Assembly: GCF_006352065.1 (NCBI RefSeq)
Contig: NZ_CP040915.1
Span: 1,736,001 to 1,800,000, forward strand
DNA: 64,000 bases
DNA from: Georgenia yuyongxinii
Lineage (GTDB): Bacteria; Actinomycetota; Actinomycetes; Actinomycetales; Actinomycetaceae
Reading direction: 5' to 3'
Part shown: piece after piece, positions 17,303 to 25,996 of the stretch
Position numbering within the stretch: position 1 is the first letter of the stretch
How the letters are laid out: every line of letters begins with the position of its first letter
Made by a program: the position numbers and the translations under genes
Notes under the pieces: model-generated
Databases searched by the model: none
The model's input: the letters and a program-made list of their open reading frames with translations, nothing else
What the model was told of the DNA's origin: nothing

Positions 17303-18280
17303 ATGAACTCGCACGTGCGCCCTCGAGCCCGCATCGGCGTCGGGATCGGACTGGCTGCCGCACTGCTGCTGGCCGCGTGCAGCACCGGGAACGAGGAGCC
17401 GTCCGGCGGCGACACCGGTGACGGCGCAACGTCCGCGGCCGGTGACAGCTGCACGATCGGCATGACGCAGATCAACCAGACCGCTGTGTTCTTCACGCAG
17501 ATGAACGAAGGCGCGCAGCAAGCCGCTGACGAAGCGGGCTGCGAGCTCACGATCGCGAACGCCAACAACGACTCGGCCCGGCAGAGCAGCGACATCGAGA
17601 ACTTCGTCTCGCAGGGCGTCGACGCCATCATCGTCGTCGCGATCGACGTCAACGGCGTGAAGCCGGCCGTCGAAGCGGCCCGGGGCGACGGCATCCCGGT
17701 CGTGGCCATCGACGCGGAGCTCGAAGGAGTCGAGACCTTCGTCGGCGTCGACAACGAGGCGGCCGGGAAGGAGGCCGGTCAGTGGTTGGTCGACGAGGGG
17801 CTCGCCGACGGGCAGCGCTACGGCGTCGTGGACGCGAAGAACTCCTTCATCCAGAACCAGCGCGAGGAGGGCTTCCGCGGAGTGATCGACGCGGCCGGTG
17901 CCGTCTACACGCAAAGCGTCAACGGCGACAACGTCCAGGAGAAGGCGGCGACCGCGGCCCAGGATCTCGTCACCGCGCAGCCGGACCTCAACTTCGTCTA
18001 CACCACCGGCGAGCCCGCCACCGTCGGTGCGGTCGCGGCGCTTCAGGGCAACACCGACACGGTCATCATCGGCTGGGACCTGACCAAGGAGGTCATCGCC
18101 GGGATCGACAGCGGTCTCGTGCGCGCCGTCATCCAGCAGAACCCCAAGCAGGAGGGCATCGAGGCCATCAACGAGCTGAAGGCCATCCTGGGCGGGGCCG
18201 AACCGCAAGGCTTCATCGGGGTGCCGATCGAGATCGTCACCAAGGACAACGTCGATGACTACCGCTCGATCTTCCCGTGA
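17303..18280 (+). CDS. Ribose-type ABC transporter substrate-binding lipoprotein
   Basis: A 325-residue RbsB-like (Peripla_BP_4) binding protein. The signal peptide ends in the lipobox LLAAC with the lipidated cysteine at C26, so it is anchored outside the membrane. The mature part shows IGMTQINQTAVFFTQMNEGAQQAADE, QSSDIENFVSQGVDAIIV, IPVVAIDAELEG and the hinge segment FVYTTGEPATVGAVAAL, all typical of sugar or nucleoside-type receptors. ATG 17303 follows GGAGG by 4 nt. It opens the catabolic operon; the substrate is not readable from sequence, but the downstream nucleoside hydrolase suggests a ribosylated compound. Confidence 0.87.
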   Translation: MNSHVRPRARIGVGIGLAAALLLAACSTGNEEPSGGDTGDGATSAAGDSCTIGMTQINQTAVFFTQMNEGAQQAADEAGCELTIANANNDSARQSSDIENFVSQGVDAIIVVAIDVNGVKPAVEAARGDGIPVVAIDAELEGVETFVGVDNEAAGKEAGQWLVDEGLADGQRYGVVDAKNSFIQNQREEGFRGVIDAAGAVYTQSVNGDNVQEKAATAAQDLVTAQPDLNFVYTTGEPATVGAVAALQGNTDTVIIGWDLTKEVIAGIDSGLVRAVIQQNPKQEGIEAINELKAILGGAEPQGFIGVPIEIVTKDNVDDYRSIFP

Positions 18281-18319
18281 GCGAGGTGCCCTGACGTCGC
18301 CGAAGAGGACGAGACACCC

Positions 18320-19078
18320 ATGAGCCAGGCCGGCACTGATCTCCCGACCCCGACCGCACGAGTCGAGATGGTCGACATCCGCAAGCGCTACGGGCCTCTC
18401 GAGGTGCTGCGCGGAGTCAACCTCAGGGTGGAGCCGGGCGAGGTCATCGGCCTCGTCGGTGACAACGGCGCGGGCAAGTCGACGCTGATGAAGATGCTCG
18501 CCGGCGCCGTCACACCGGACTCCGGACGCATCCTGATCGACGGTCACGAGATGACCGGGGCGGGGCCTCGCGCCGCCCGGGCGCACGGCATCGAGATGGT
18601 CTACCAGGACCTTGCGCTGTGCAACGACCTCGATGTCGCGGCCAACCTGTTCCTGGGTCGCGAGCTCTACCAGCCGTGGAGCCGGCGGCTGGGGCTCACC
18701 CGGATGCACGCCGACGCGGCCGATGACCTCGCCAAGCTGCACATCCGGATCACCGACACCACCCAAGAGGTGGGCACCTTGTCTGGTGGCCAGCGACAGG
18801 CGGTGGCGATCGCCCGTGCGGTCACCTTCGACCCGAAGGTGCTCGTGCTGGACGAGCCGACGGCGGCCCTGGCAGCCAAAGAGGTCGAGATGGTGCTGCA
18901 GCTCATTCGCGACGTCTCCGGCCGGGGGGTGAGCGTCGTTCTGATCACCCACCGCCTGCAGGACCTCTTCGAGGTCTGCGATCGCTTCGTCGTCCTGTAC
19001 GAAGGCGTCCTGCACCGGGAGCTCGCCCCGGAGGACACCGATCTGGCCGAGCTCGTGACCGCCATGATGGGGAAGTGA
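18320..19078 (+). CDS. ABC transporter ATP-binding protein (ribose-type, single ATPase domain)
   Basis: A 252-residue ABC ATPase with Walker A GDNGAGKS (47-54), Q-loop VYQD, signature LSGGQRQ (154-160) and Walker B VLVLDEP (174-180), followed by VVLITHRLQDLFEVCD. Ribose systems often use RbsA with two fused ATPase domains; here only one domain is present, as in the FrcA-like systems, so it should act as a homodimer. It energises import through the permease encoded 9 bp downstream. Confidence 0.87.
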   Translation: MSQAGTDLPTPTARVEMVDIRKRYGPLEVLRGVNLRVEPGEVIGLVGDNGAGKSTLMKMLAGAVTPDSGRILIDGHEMTGAGPRAARAHGIEMVYQDLALCNDLDVAANLFLGRELYQPWSRRLGLTRMHADAADDLAKLHIRITDTTQEVGTLSGGQRQAVAIARAVTFDPKVLVLDEPTAALAAKEVEMVLQLIRDVSGRGVSVVLITHRLQDLFEVCDRFVVLYEGVLHRELAPEDTDLAELVTAMMGK

Positions 19079-19087
19079 CCCACGCAG

Positions 19088-20089
19088 ATGACCGTCACCA
19101 CTACTGAGCCGGCCAGCCGCCGTAAGCCAGCCGGCGGGAGCTCGTCGTTCGTCGCCCGCCACTTCGGCGTCCTGTCCATCAGCGTCGTATTCCTGGTCCT
19201 CTTCGTCGTGTTCTCCGTCCAGGCCGACGCCTTCCTCACAGCCAACAACCTGGTCAACGTCCTGCGGCAGGTCGCCCCGACCGTCATCGTGGCCATGGCC
19301 ATGACGTTCGTCATCACGACAGGCCAGATCGACCTGTCGGTCGGGTCCATCGTGGGCCTGAGCGCCGCCGCACTCGGGCTGTGGGCGGAGAGCGGGAACG
19401 CGATCGTCGCGCTGGCCCTCACGATGGTGATGGGGCTGGGGATCGGGCTCCTCAGCGGGGCACTGACCGCGTACGGCCGCCTGCAGTCCTTCATCGTCAC
19501 ACTCGCGGCCCTGACGGCGGTACGTGGAGTCGCCCTGCTGCTCACCGAGGGATTCAGCACGCCGATCGACTCGCCCTGGATCGTCCCGCTCGGCCAGGGC
19601 AAGCTGCTCGGGCTCTACACACCGACCTGGATCGCCCTCGCGGTCGTCGTGCTCGCGTGGTACGTCTTCAGCCAGACGCGCTTCGGCCGCTACGTGGTGG
19701 CGGTGGGCTCGAATGCCGAGTCGCTGCGACGCTCCGGCGTCGACATCCGCCGCATCAGGATGATCGTGCTCGGGATGACCGGCTTTGCCGCCGCTCTCGC
19801 CGGCGTCATCACCGCCGCGCGTCTCTCGAGCGGATCACCGAACTCCGGGACGATGTTCGAGCTTGAGGTCATCACCGCGGTCGTCCTCGGCGGGACGAGC
19901 CTCATGGGCGGACGCGGCTCGGTGATCGGATCTGCGATCGGTGCCCTCACCTTGGGCATCATCAGCAACGGGCTCGTGCTGCTCCGGGTGGACGTCTACT
20001 GGGTGCCCATCGTCCAAGGCATCATCCTGGTCGTCGCGATCCTGCTCAACAGCAAGCTCTTCGGTCGGTTCTCCCGAGCCAGCGTATGA
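19088..20089 (+). CDS. Ribose-type ABC transporter permease
   Basis: A 333-residue BPD_transp_2 (RbsC-like) membrane protein with 8-10 hydrophobic segments. Family signatures are AMAMTFVITTGQIDLSVGS near residue 75, VGSNAESLRRSGVDIRRI (the cytoplasmic coupling loop) and VVLGGTSLMGGRGSVIGSAIGAL. The N-terminal 25 residues are polar. The stop overlaps the next start (ATGA), linking transport with hydrolysis of the imported compound. Confidence 0.88.
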   Translation: MTVTTTEPASRRKPAGGSSSFVARHFGVLSISVVFLVLFVVFSVQADAFLTANNLVNVLRQVAPTVIVAMAMTFVITTGQIDLSVGSIVGLSAAALGLWAESGNAIVALALTMVMGLGIGLLSGALTAYGRLQSFIVTLAALTAVRGVALLLTEGFSTPIDSPWIVPLGQGKLLGLYTPTWIALAVVVLAWYVFSQTRFGRYVVAVGSNAESLRRSGVDIRRIRMIVLGMTGFAAALAGVITAARLSSGSPNSGTMFELEVITAVVLGGTSLMGGRGSVIGSAIGALTLGIISNGLVLLRVDVYWVPIVQGIILVVAILLNSKLFGRFSRASV

Positions 20090-21120
20090 CCCGGATCAGC
20101 ACCGTCACCGGGCCCATCGCCAGCACCGACCTGGGCGTCACGCTCACCCACGAGCATGTCCTCAACGACGTGACGTCCTGGTCCCACGCGACGTCCTCGA
20201 CCGGCTGGGACCCCGAGGACTACGCGAACCGTCCGGTGGCCGAGGACATCCTCTGGGACCTTCGGCAGGACCCTTTCGGGAACCGCGACAACTGCCTGCT
20301 CGAGGACCGTGATGCCGCCGTGGAGGAGGTCAGCCGGTACGCCCGGCTCGGCGGGCGCACCATCATCGACACCACCGGCCTGGGCGCAGGGCGGGACCTG
20401 ATCGGGCTCCGGGAGATCAGCCGGCGCACCGGCGTCACCATCATCGCGGGCACCGGGTACTACCTCGAGTCGAGCCATCCACCCGGCGTGGACGCCCTCA
20501 GCCGGGAACAGATCGCCCAACGCATCCTCGACGACCTCTCCGAAGGCGAAGATGGCATACGGCCCGGGGTCATCGGCGAGATCGGGGTGAGCTCGGACTT
20601 CACGGCAGCCGAGCGACGAAGCCTCGAAGGCGCGTTCCTGGCCCAGCGGGAAACAGGCCTGCCGGTCCAGGTGCACCTCCCGGGCTGGTTCCGGCGGGCG
20701 GACGAAGTCCTCGACATCGCGGAGGGGCTCGGCGTCGACCCCACCCGTATCGTGCTCTGCCACATGGGGCCTTCCGGCGACGACGTCACCTACCAGGAGC
20801 GCTTGCTGGGACGTGGCGCCTGGGTCCAGTACGACATGATCGGCATGGAGGTCTTCTACGCCGACCAGCAGGTGCAGTGCCCCTCCGACGAGGAGAACGC
20901 TCGCTGGCTCGCCCGACTGGTCGAGCGCGGTCACCTGAGCCAGCTGCTCATCTCGCAGGACATCTTCCTCAAGTCCTTGCTGCGCCGTCACGGCGGGCCC
21001 GGGTACGGCCACATCCTCCAGTACTTCGTCCCGCGGTTGCACCGCCACGGGCTCGACCAGACGGTGACCGACCAGTTGCTCATCGACAATCCGCGCGCCC
21101 TCTTCGACGGGCGCGGCTAG
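20086..21120 (+). CDS. Phosphotriesterase-like lactonase / hydrolase (amidohydrolase superfamily)
   Basis: A 344-residue protein of the PTE / PTE-homology family. Predicted metal ligands are H22 and H24 in THEHV, the bridging residue as E165 in VIGEIGVSS (a carboxylated lysine in true phosphotriesterase), H197 in VQVHLPG, H226 in LCHMGPS and D292 in ISQDIFLK. The Glu-bridged subgroup includes PHP-type and lactonase-like enzymes rather than organophosphate hydrolases. It overlaps the permease gene by ATGA, so it probably hydrolyses the imported molecule or its first product, perhaps opening a lactone or ester. The exact reaction is not shown. Confidence 0.83.
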   Translation: MTRISTVTGPIASTDLGVTLTHEHVLNDVTSWSHATSSTGWDPEDYANRPVAEDILWDLRQDPFGNRDNCLLEDRDAAVEEVSRYARLGGRTIIDTTGLGAGRDLIGLREISRRTGVTIIAGTGYYLESSHPPGVDALSREQIAQRILDDLSEGEDGIRPGVIGEIGVSSDFTAAERRSLEGAFLAQRETGLPVQVHLPGWFRRADEVLDIAEGLGVDPTRIVLCHMGPSGDDVTYQERLLGRGAWVQYDMIGMEVFYADQQVQCPSDEENARWLARLVERGHLSQLLISQDIFLKSLLRRHGGPGYGHILQYFVPRLHRHGLDQTVTDQLLIDNPRALFDGRG

Positions 21121-21148
21121 AACCAGAGTCCTCGACGAAGGAGACACG

Positions 21149-21901
21149 ATGGCCCGCATCCTGCTGGCAGGCGAGAGCTGGATCGTTCACGAGACCCACC
21201 AGAAGGGGTTCGACCACTTCAGCAGCACGACCTTCGACACGGGCGCGGACGCCTTCATCGCCGCGGCCGCCGAGCAGGGAGTCCAGGTGGAGCAGATGTA
21301 CGGCCATGACGTCCCTCGGCACTTTCCGCGCACGGTCGAAGCACTCTCCGCCTATGACGGCGTCATCATCTCCGACATCGGCTACAACTCGTTCGTCCTG
21401 ACACCCGAGACGTGGAAGCACGGACAGCGCAGCGACAACTCGATGGCCGCGCTGGCGGACTGGACGCGACAGGGAGGGGGCCTGATGATGGCGGGCGGCT
21501 ACCTCAGCTTCCAGGGAATCCAGGGCCTGGCCAACTTCGCCCGAAGCCCCATCGCGGACGTCCTCCCCGTCGCGATGATTCCCGGTGACGACCGCGTCGA
21601 GGTCCCGCAGGGCGCCAGTGTCGAGGTGCAAGAAGCCGACCACCCGCTGAGCTCGGCCTGCACCGGCGCGCCACAGCTGCTGGGCTACAACCAGGTGACG
21701 GCGCTGGCGGACTCCACGGTCGTGGCGACCGTGAACGGGGACGTCCTGCTCGCGACGCGCGAGGTCGGCGCCGGCCGCAGCCTCGCATGGACCTCGGACA
21801 TCGGGCCGCACTGGTGCCCGCAGGAGTTCCTCGACTGGCAGGGGTTCTCCACGCTGGTCGGCGCCATGCTCCGCTGGCTGGCGGGGGAGCGGGACCACTG
21901 A
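21149..21901 (+). CDS. Glutamine-amidotransferase-like (GATase1-like, ThuA-related) protein
   Basis: A 250-residue protein of the class I glutamine amidotransferase-like fold found in many carbohydrate operons. Visible features are MARILLAGESW, YDGVIISDIGYNSF, TRQGGGLMMAGGYLSFQG in the nucleophile-elbow region, where a catalytic Cys would sit but Gly/Tyr are seen, and AWTSDIGPHW near the end. Without a clear Cys-His-Glu triad it is unlikely to be a glutaminase. It starts 28 bp after the PTE-like gene, with AAGGAGA upstream, and its stop overlaps the nucleoside hydrolase start (TGATG). Role in the pathway is unknown; related proteins are often paired with ribose-type ABC systems. Confidence 0.7.
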   Translation: MARILLAGESWIVHETHQKGFDHFSSTTFDTGADAFIAAAAEQGVQVEQMYGHDVPRHFPRTVEALSAYDGVIISDIGYNSFVLTPETWKHGQRSDNSMAALADWTRQGGGLMMAGGYLSFQGIQGLANFARSPIADVLPVAMIPGDDRVEVPQGASVEVQEADHPLSSACTGAPQLLGYNQVTALADSTVVATVNGDVLLATREVGAGRSLAWTSDIGPHWCPQEFLDWQGFSTLVGAMLRWLAGERDH

Positions 21902-22845
21902 TGCCGCTCCCGATCATCATCGACTGCGACCCGGGACACGACGACGCGGTCGCGCTGCTCCTCGCGGTGAGCTCGCCCGCCGTCGAGCTGCTGGCGGTGA
22001 CCACCTGTTTCGGCAACTGCTCGGTCGAGGACGCCACGCGCAACGCCATCCAGGTGCTGACCCTGGCGGGGGTGTCCCATGTCCCGGTCGCCGCAGGCGC
22101 GGGCGGCCCGTTGCAGGGCGACGCCACGCTGGGCAACTACGTGCACGGAGCCAGCGGCCTCGACGGCCCGCAGATGCCGGCACCGGCCTTCGAGCCGCTC
22201 GAGGAGAGCGCCGTCAGCCTGCTGTCCAGGACGCTGAGCGACCATGACGACCCGGTGACACTGGCTGTCACGGGCCCGATGACCAACATCGGCCGGCTGC
22301 TGACCGAACGGCCCGAGCTGCGTCCCAAGGTCCGTGAGGTCATCTTCATGGGCGGCTCCACCGAGCGCGGGAACCACACACCGACCGCCGAGTTCAACAC
22401 CTACGCCGATCCCGAGGCCCTCGACCGGGTCCTGTCCTCGGGCGTCCCCGTCCGCATGGTCGGGCTCAACCTCACTCACCAGGCCGTGGCCACGCAGGAC
22501 GTCGTCGACCGGATGCGACGGATGAACCACCGGATCGGCGAGGTCTGCGCCGCGTGGATGGGCTTCTTCGGAGACTCCTACAACAAGCTCTGGGAGTTCG
22601 AGGCGCCACCCGTCCACGACCCCTGCACCGTTGCGGCCCTGATCGACCCGGAGGTGGTCCGCTGGCGCGAGGCCTTCGTCGCCGTGGAGCTCGACGGCCG
22701 GTGGACCCGGGGCACCACGGTGGTCGACCTGTACGGCCGGTACCCCGATCGAGAGCCCAATGCCCGGGTGGCGATGGAGCTGGACGCCACCCGGTACTGG
22801 AACCTGGTCCTGGAGTCCCTGGACGACCTGGGTAGACGGTCATGA
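21901..22845 (+). CDS. Inosine-uridine preferring nucleoside hydrolase family protein
   Basis: A 314-residue N-ribohydrolase. The calcium-binding N-terminal motif reads IIIDCDPGHDDAVALLLA, the family hallmark; further motifs are LAVTGPMTNIGRLL, VIFMGGST, AEFNTYADPEA and PPVHDPCTVAALI, the last carrying the catalytic-site aspartate and the DPC motif. These enzymes split nucleosides to base and ribose. Its place in an operon with a ribose-type importer fits uptake and cleavage of a nucleoside or modified nucleoside. Base specificity cannot be told from sequence. Confidence 0.88.
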   Translation: MPLPIIIDCDPGHDDAVALLLAVSSPAVELLAVTTCFGNCSVEDATRNAIQVLTLAGVSHVPVAAGAGGPLQGDATLGNYVHGASGLDGPQMPAPAFEPLEESAVSLLSRTLSDHDDPVTLAVTGPMTNIGRLLTERPELRPKVREVIFMGGSTERGNHTPTAEFNTYADPEALDRVLSSGVPVRMVGLNLTHQAVATQDVVDRMRRMNHRIGEVCAAWMGFFGDSYNKLWEFEAPPVHDPCTVAALIDPEVVRWREAFVAVELDGRWTRGTTVVDLYGRYPDREPNARVAMELDATRYWNLVLESLDDLGRRS

Positions 22846-22852
22846 GGGTCAG

Positions 22853-24106
22853 GTGAGCGCCACCATCGACCCCGAGATCGGGTGGGTGCAAGAAGGGCTG
22901 GATCACCTCGCCACCCTCGTCGACCCGGCACTGCCCGGCTGGTCCCGCACCGGCTTCAGCGTTCAGGACGTCGAGGGTCGCCGCTGGATCGCCCACCAGA
23001 TGCGCGCCGCGGGGCTCAGTACGCACGTCGACGCCGTCGGCAACGTCATCGGGACCCTCGAGGGCACGGCCCCCGCCGCCCCCGCCATCGTCGTCGGCAG
23101 CCACAGCGACACCGTTCCGGGCGGAGGGCGCTTCGACGGCATCGTCGGCGTCCTGGGCGCCATCGAGGTGGCACGCACGCTCCGCCGCGCGGGCACCCGC
23201 CTCACCCATGAGCTGCGAATCGTCGACTTCGCCAATGAGGAAGGAAACCCCCAAGGAGTCAAGCTCGTCGGCAGCAGGGCGACCTCCGGAACCCTGGGCC
23301 ACGACCACCTCCAGGCGACAGACGAGGGTGGCGTCAGCCTCGCCGATCTGATCAGCCGCGCCGGCCACTCACCCGAGAAGGTCCACACGTGCCGCTGGGA
23401 CAGCGCCGGCATCGCCGCATATCTTGAGCTGCACATCGAGCAAGGCCCGGTCCTCGAACGAAACGGCGCCAGGATCGGCGTCGTCACCCGCGTGTGCGGC
23501 ATCAGTACCTTTCACCTCGACGTCCACGGGCGCCGAGACCACGCCGGTACCACGCCAATGGCCACGCGGAGCGACGCCATGTGCTGCGCGGCGGACGCCG
23601 TGCTCGCCGTTCAGCGCATCGCCGCCGCGGGGCGCGACACCGTGGGGACGGTCGGTGCACTCACCACCACGAGCCCACTCACCAATGTGATCTCCGAGCT
23701 CGCCCGGGTCACCGGAGAGTTCCGGAGCCCGCACATGGCCGGTCTTCGAGCCCTCGCGGAGGAGCTGGAGGCCGACATTCCGCGACTCGACGCGGCGCAC
23801 CGGACCACGAGCAGTCTCGCCTGGGGCCACACGGATCCGCCGGCCGTGATGGACCGGCACTTGTCCGCCATCGTCGCCGGCGCAGCCGCGACGGTTGGCC
23901 ACGAGGCCGTTCGGCTCTACTCCGGTGCGACCCACGACAGCGTGCAGATGTCACAACTGGCACCGACCGCGATGATCTTCGTGCCTTCGGCGGGCGGGCG
24001 GAGCCACTGCCCGGAGGAGTGGACCGAGCTGGCTGACATCGAGCAAGGCGTTCGCGTGCTGATCCAAGCGGTGCTCGACGTCGACACCGGTTTCGCCGGC
24101 AGCTGA
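22853..24106 (+). CDS. M20-family amidohydrolase, N-carbamoyl-amino-acid / allantoate type
   Basis: A 417-residue Zn-dependent amidase of the hydantoinase/carbamoylase branch. Metal and catalytic motifs are GSHSDTVPGGGRFDG (His and bridging Asp), FANEEGN (Glu pair), ELHIEQGPVLE and SHCPEEWT near the end. The middle region GRRDHAGTTPMATRSDA is the dimerisation-domain motif typical of beta-ureidopropionase, allantoate amidohydrolase and carbamoylases. GTG 22853 follows GAGGG by 4 nt. It could remove a carbamoyl or ureido group from a base-derived product, consistent with nucleoside degradation in the same operon. The precise substrate is undetermined. Confidence 0.85.
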   Translation: MSATIDPEIGWVQEGLDHLATLVDPALPGWSRTGFSVQDVEGRRWIAHQMRAAGLSTHVDAVGNVIGTLEGTAPAAPAIVVGSHSDTVPGGGRFDGIVGVLGAIEVARTLRRAGTRLTHELRIVDFANEEGNPQGVKLVGSRATSGTLGHDHLQATDEGGVSLADLISRAGHSPEKVHTCRWDSAGIAAYLELHIEQGPVLERNGARIGVVTRVCGISTFHLDVHGRRDHAGTTPMATRSDAMCCAADAVLAVQRIAAAGRDTVGTVGALTTTSPLTNVISELARVTGEFRSPHMAGLRALAEELEADIPRLDAAHRTTSSLAWGHTDPPAVMDRHLSAIVAGAAATVGHEAVRLYSGATHDSVQMSQLAPTAMIFVPSAGGRSHCPEEWTELADIEQGVRVLIQAVLDVDTGFAGS

Positions 24107-24202
24107 GGGGTCGCTGGGGACGTGGTCCGGGTCCACCGTTTCCGGTGCCGGACGCGCATAGCTCGCAGTTGCGGCAGTGCGGTCGGCCGCGAGTTTCCTG
24201 GC

Positions 24203-24772
24203 TCAGTCGCCATCGGTTCGCTGGTGGCCGCGACGGGCGTCGCGGTCGAAGATTCCCAGGATCTCGCAGGGGCCGCCCTCGGCGCCGATGGCGTGCGGCA
24301 TCATCGTGGGGAACTCGGCGGCCTGGTTGGTCTCGACCCGGTAGCGCCGGTTGCCCAGCATGAGGATCGCGGTGCCCGAGAGGACGACGAGCCACTCGCG
24401 ACCGGGGTGTGCGCGTAGGCGCGAGGCGATCTCTGGTGGCGGCTCGGTCATCCGTTGACGCACCACGGTCATCCCGGGATCGCCCTTGATGGGCCAGCGC
24501 ATCAGCCCGTGAGGAGCGTCGATCATCGGACTCGTGACGACGTCGTCCGACGCGTCCTCCACCAGCTGGTCCAGGGACGTGTCCAGGGCGCGGGCGAGCG
24601 TGACGAGGGTGTCCAGAGAGAGGCGGCGCTGCCCGTTCTCGATGCGGGAGAGGGTGGACTGGCTGAGCCGGGCTCGAGAGGCCATCTCCTCCAAGGTCCA
24701 GCCCTGCGCCACGCGAAGGGCGCGGATGCGCTGGCGTACGAGGCCGTCCAGTTCCGCCAAACCTTGCGTCAT
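24203..24772 (-). CDS. XRE-cupin transcriptional regulator
   Basis: A 189-residue regulator. Residues 10-65 form an XRE helix-turn-helix (RIRALRVAQGWTLEEMASRARLSQSTLSRIENGQRRLS), and residues 100-180 a cupin barrel (LRAHPGREWLVVLSGTAIL, NQAAEFPTMMPHAIGAEGGP). Such proteins sense small ligands through the cupin. ATG 24772 has AGGA about 10 nt upstream. It is divergent from the thioredoxin-reductase-like gene at 24873, so that gene is the likeliest target; it is convergent with the M20 gene and could also affect the catabolic operon. Confidence 0.87.
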   Translation of the reverse strand: MTQGLAELDGLVRQRIRALRVAQGWTLEEMASRARLSQSTLSRIENGQRRLSLDTLVTLARALDTSLDQLVEDASDDVVTSPMIDAPHGLMRWPIKGDPGMTVVRQRMTEPPPEIASRLRAHPGREWLVVLSGTAILMLGNRRYRVETNQAAEFPTMMPHAIGAEGGPCEILGIFDRDARRGHQRTDGD

Positions 24773-24872
24773 AAGCAAGATCCTATGCCCAACCTGGAAG
24801 GTGCGGATAGCGTCGCGCCCACAGGGCGGACGTACATCCGGTGTCGTTCGCACCGACGGAAGAGGCGACGCC
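24773..24872. promoter_or_regulatory. Divergent promoter region, XRE-cupin gene and reductase gene
   Basis: This 100-bp gap separates two divergent start codons and must hold both promoters. I see no clean -10/-35 pair; cggtgtcgttcgcaccg (24839-24855) is a short inverted repeat (cggtg / caccg) that could be an operator. Confidence 0.45.
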
Positions 24873-25886
24873 ATGACGGTGACCACACCTGCGCAGACCA
24901 CCCACACACCGTCCGGCGAGACGGTGGACGCCGTCGTGATCGGTGGCGGTGCCGCAGGGCTGAACGGTGCGCTGATGCTCGCCCGGTCCCGCCGCAGGGT
25001 GGTCGTGGTCGACGGCGGCACGCCCCGTAATGCGCCGGCCGAGGCGGTGCACGGCCTGCTCGGGCTCGACGGCACCGCGCCCGCCCAGCTGTACGAGCGC
25101 GGGCGGGAGGAGGTGCGCCGCTACGGGGGCGTGGTCGTCGCCGGCGAGGTGGCCACCGCCGAGCCGGCGGCGTCGTCCGCCGACGGTGACCTGCGCTTCA
25201 CCGTCACCCTGGCCGGCGGCCGCACGCTGAGCGCGCGCCGCCTCCTGGTCGCCACCGGACTACGCGACGTATTGCCCGACCTACCCGGGCTGGCCCCGCA
25301 CTGGGGGCACGACCTGGTGCACTGCCCGTACTGCCACGGCTGGGAGGTGCGCGACGAACCGATCGGAATTCTCGCCGTCGGGCCCGCCTCCGCGCACCAC
25401 GCGCTCCTGTTCCGGCAGCTGACCGACGATCTCGTCTACTTCGCACGTGGCACCGAGCTGGACGAGGACACCCGCGCGCGCTTCGCCGTACGCCGCATCC
25501 GCATCGTCGACACCCCGGTGGCGGAGGTCGTCACGTCGGACGACGGCGGGATCGCTGGTGTGCGCCTGGTTGATGGTCGGGTGGTCTCCCGCAGAGTCCT
25601 CGCGGTGGCGACCACGATGCGGGCGCGCACCGAGGGCGTGGACGGACTGAAGCTGCCGATGGAGGACTTGCCCGACGGCAGGGGCCGCCGCTTCGCCGCC
25701 GGCCCGTCCGGTGCGACCGACGTGCCGGGCGTGTGGGTGGCCGGCAACGCCACCGACCTGACCGCCCAGGTGGGCGCCGCTGCCGCGGCCGGCGCCCTGG
25801 CCGGGGCCCACATCAACGCGGCCCTGGCCACGGCCGACACCGACGCGGCCCTCGTCGCGGCCGGGAGCCGCACCGTCCCCGCCTGA
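24873..25886 (+). CDS. Thioredoxin-reductase-like FAD-dependent oxidoreductase with CPYC
   Basis: A 337-residue flavoprotein of the class II pyridine-nucleotide-disulfide family. FAD motif VVIGGGAAGLNGALMLARS is at about 21-39, and the redox pair is C151-P-Y-C154 in HCPYCHGWEV, a known variant in this subfamily. [21 protein letters not shown] closes the FAD site. The second dinucleotide motif is degenerate (GILAVGPASAHHALL), so NADPH may bind weakly or another donor may be used. It could be a ferredoxin- or thiol-linked reductase. The start ATG follows AGAGG; upstream in-frame codons run into the regulator's region and lack support. Confidence 0.82.
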   Translation: MTVTTPAQTTHTPSGETVDAVVIGGGAAGLNGALMLARSRRRVVVVDGGTPRNAPAEAVHGLLGLDGTAPAQLYERGREEVRRYGGVVVAGEVATAEPAASSADGDLRFTVTLAGGRTLSARRLLVATGLRDVLPDLPGLAPHWGHDLVHCPYCHGWEVRDEPIGILAVGPASAHHALLFRQLTDDLVYFARGTELDEDTRARFAVRRIRIVDTPVAEVVTSDDGGIAGVRLVDGRVVSRRVLAVATTMRARTEGVDGLKLPMEDLPDGRGRRFAAGPSGATDVPGVWVAGNATDLTAQVGAAAAAGALAGAHINAALATADTDAALVAAGSRTVPA

Positions 25887-25996
25887 TGCCGTGCACCCAG
25901 GTCACACTGTCACTCTCCCGCGCCTGGTCCACCCCTGGACGGGTTCGTGTCGGGAAGGCGAGCGCGCTGTCGGGGTGAGGCGAGCGCGCGCCCCAG

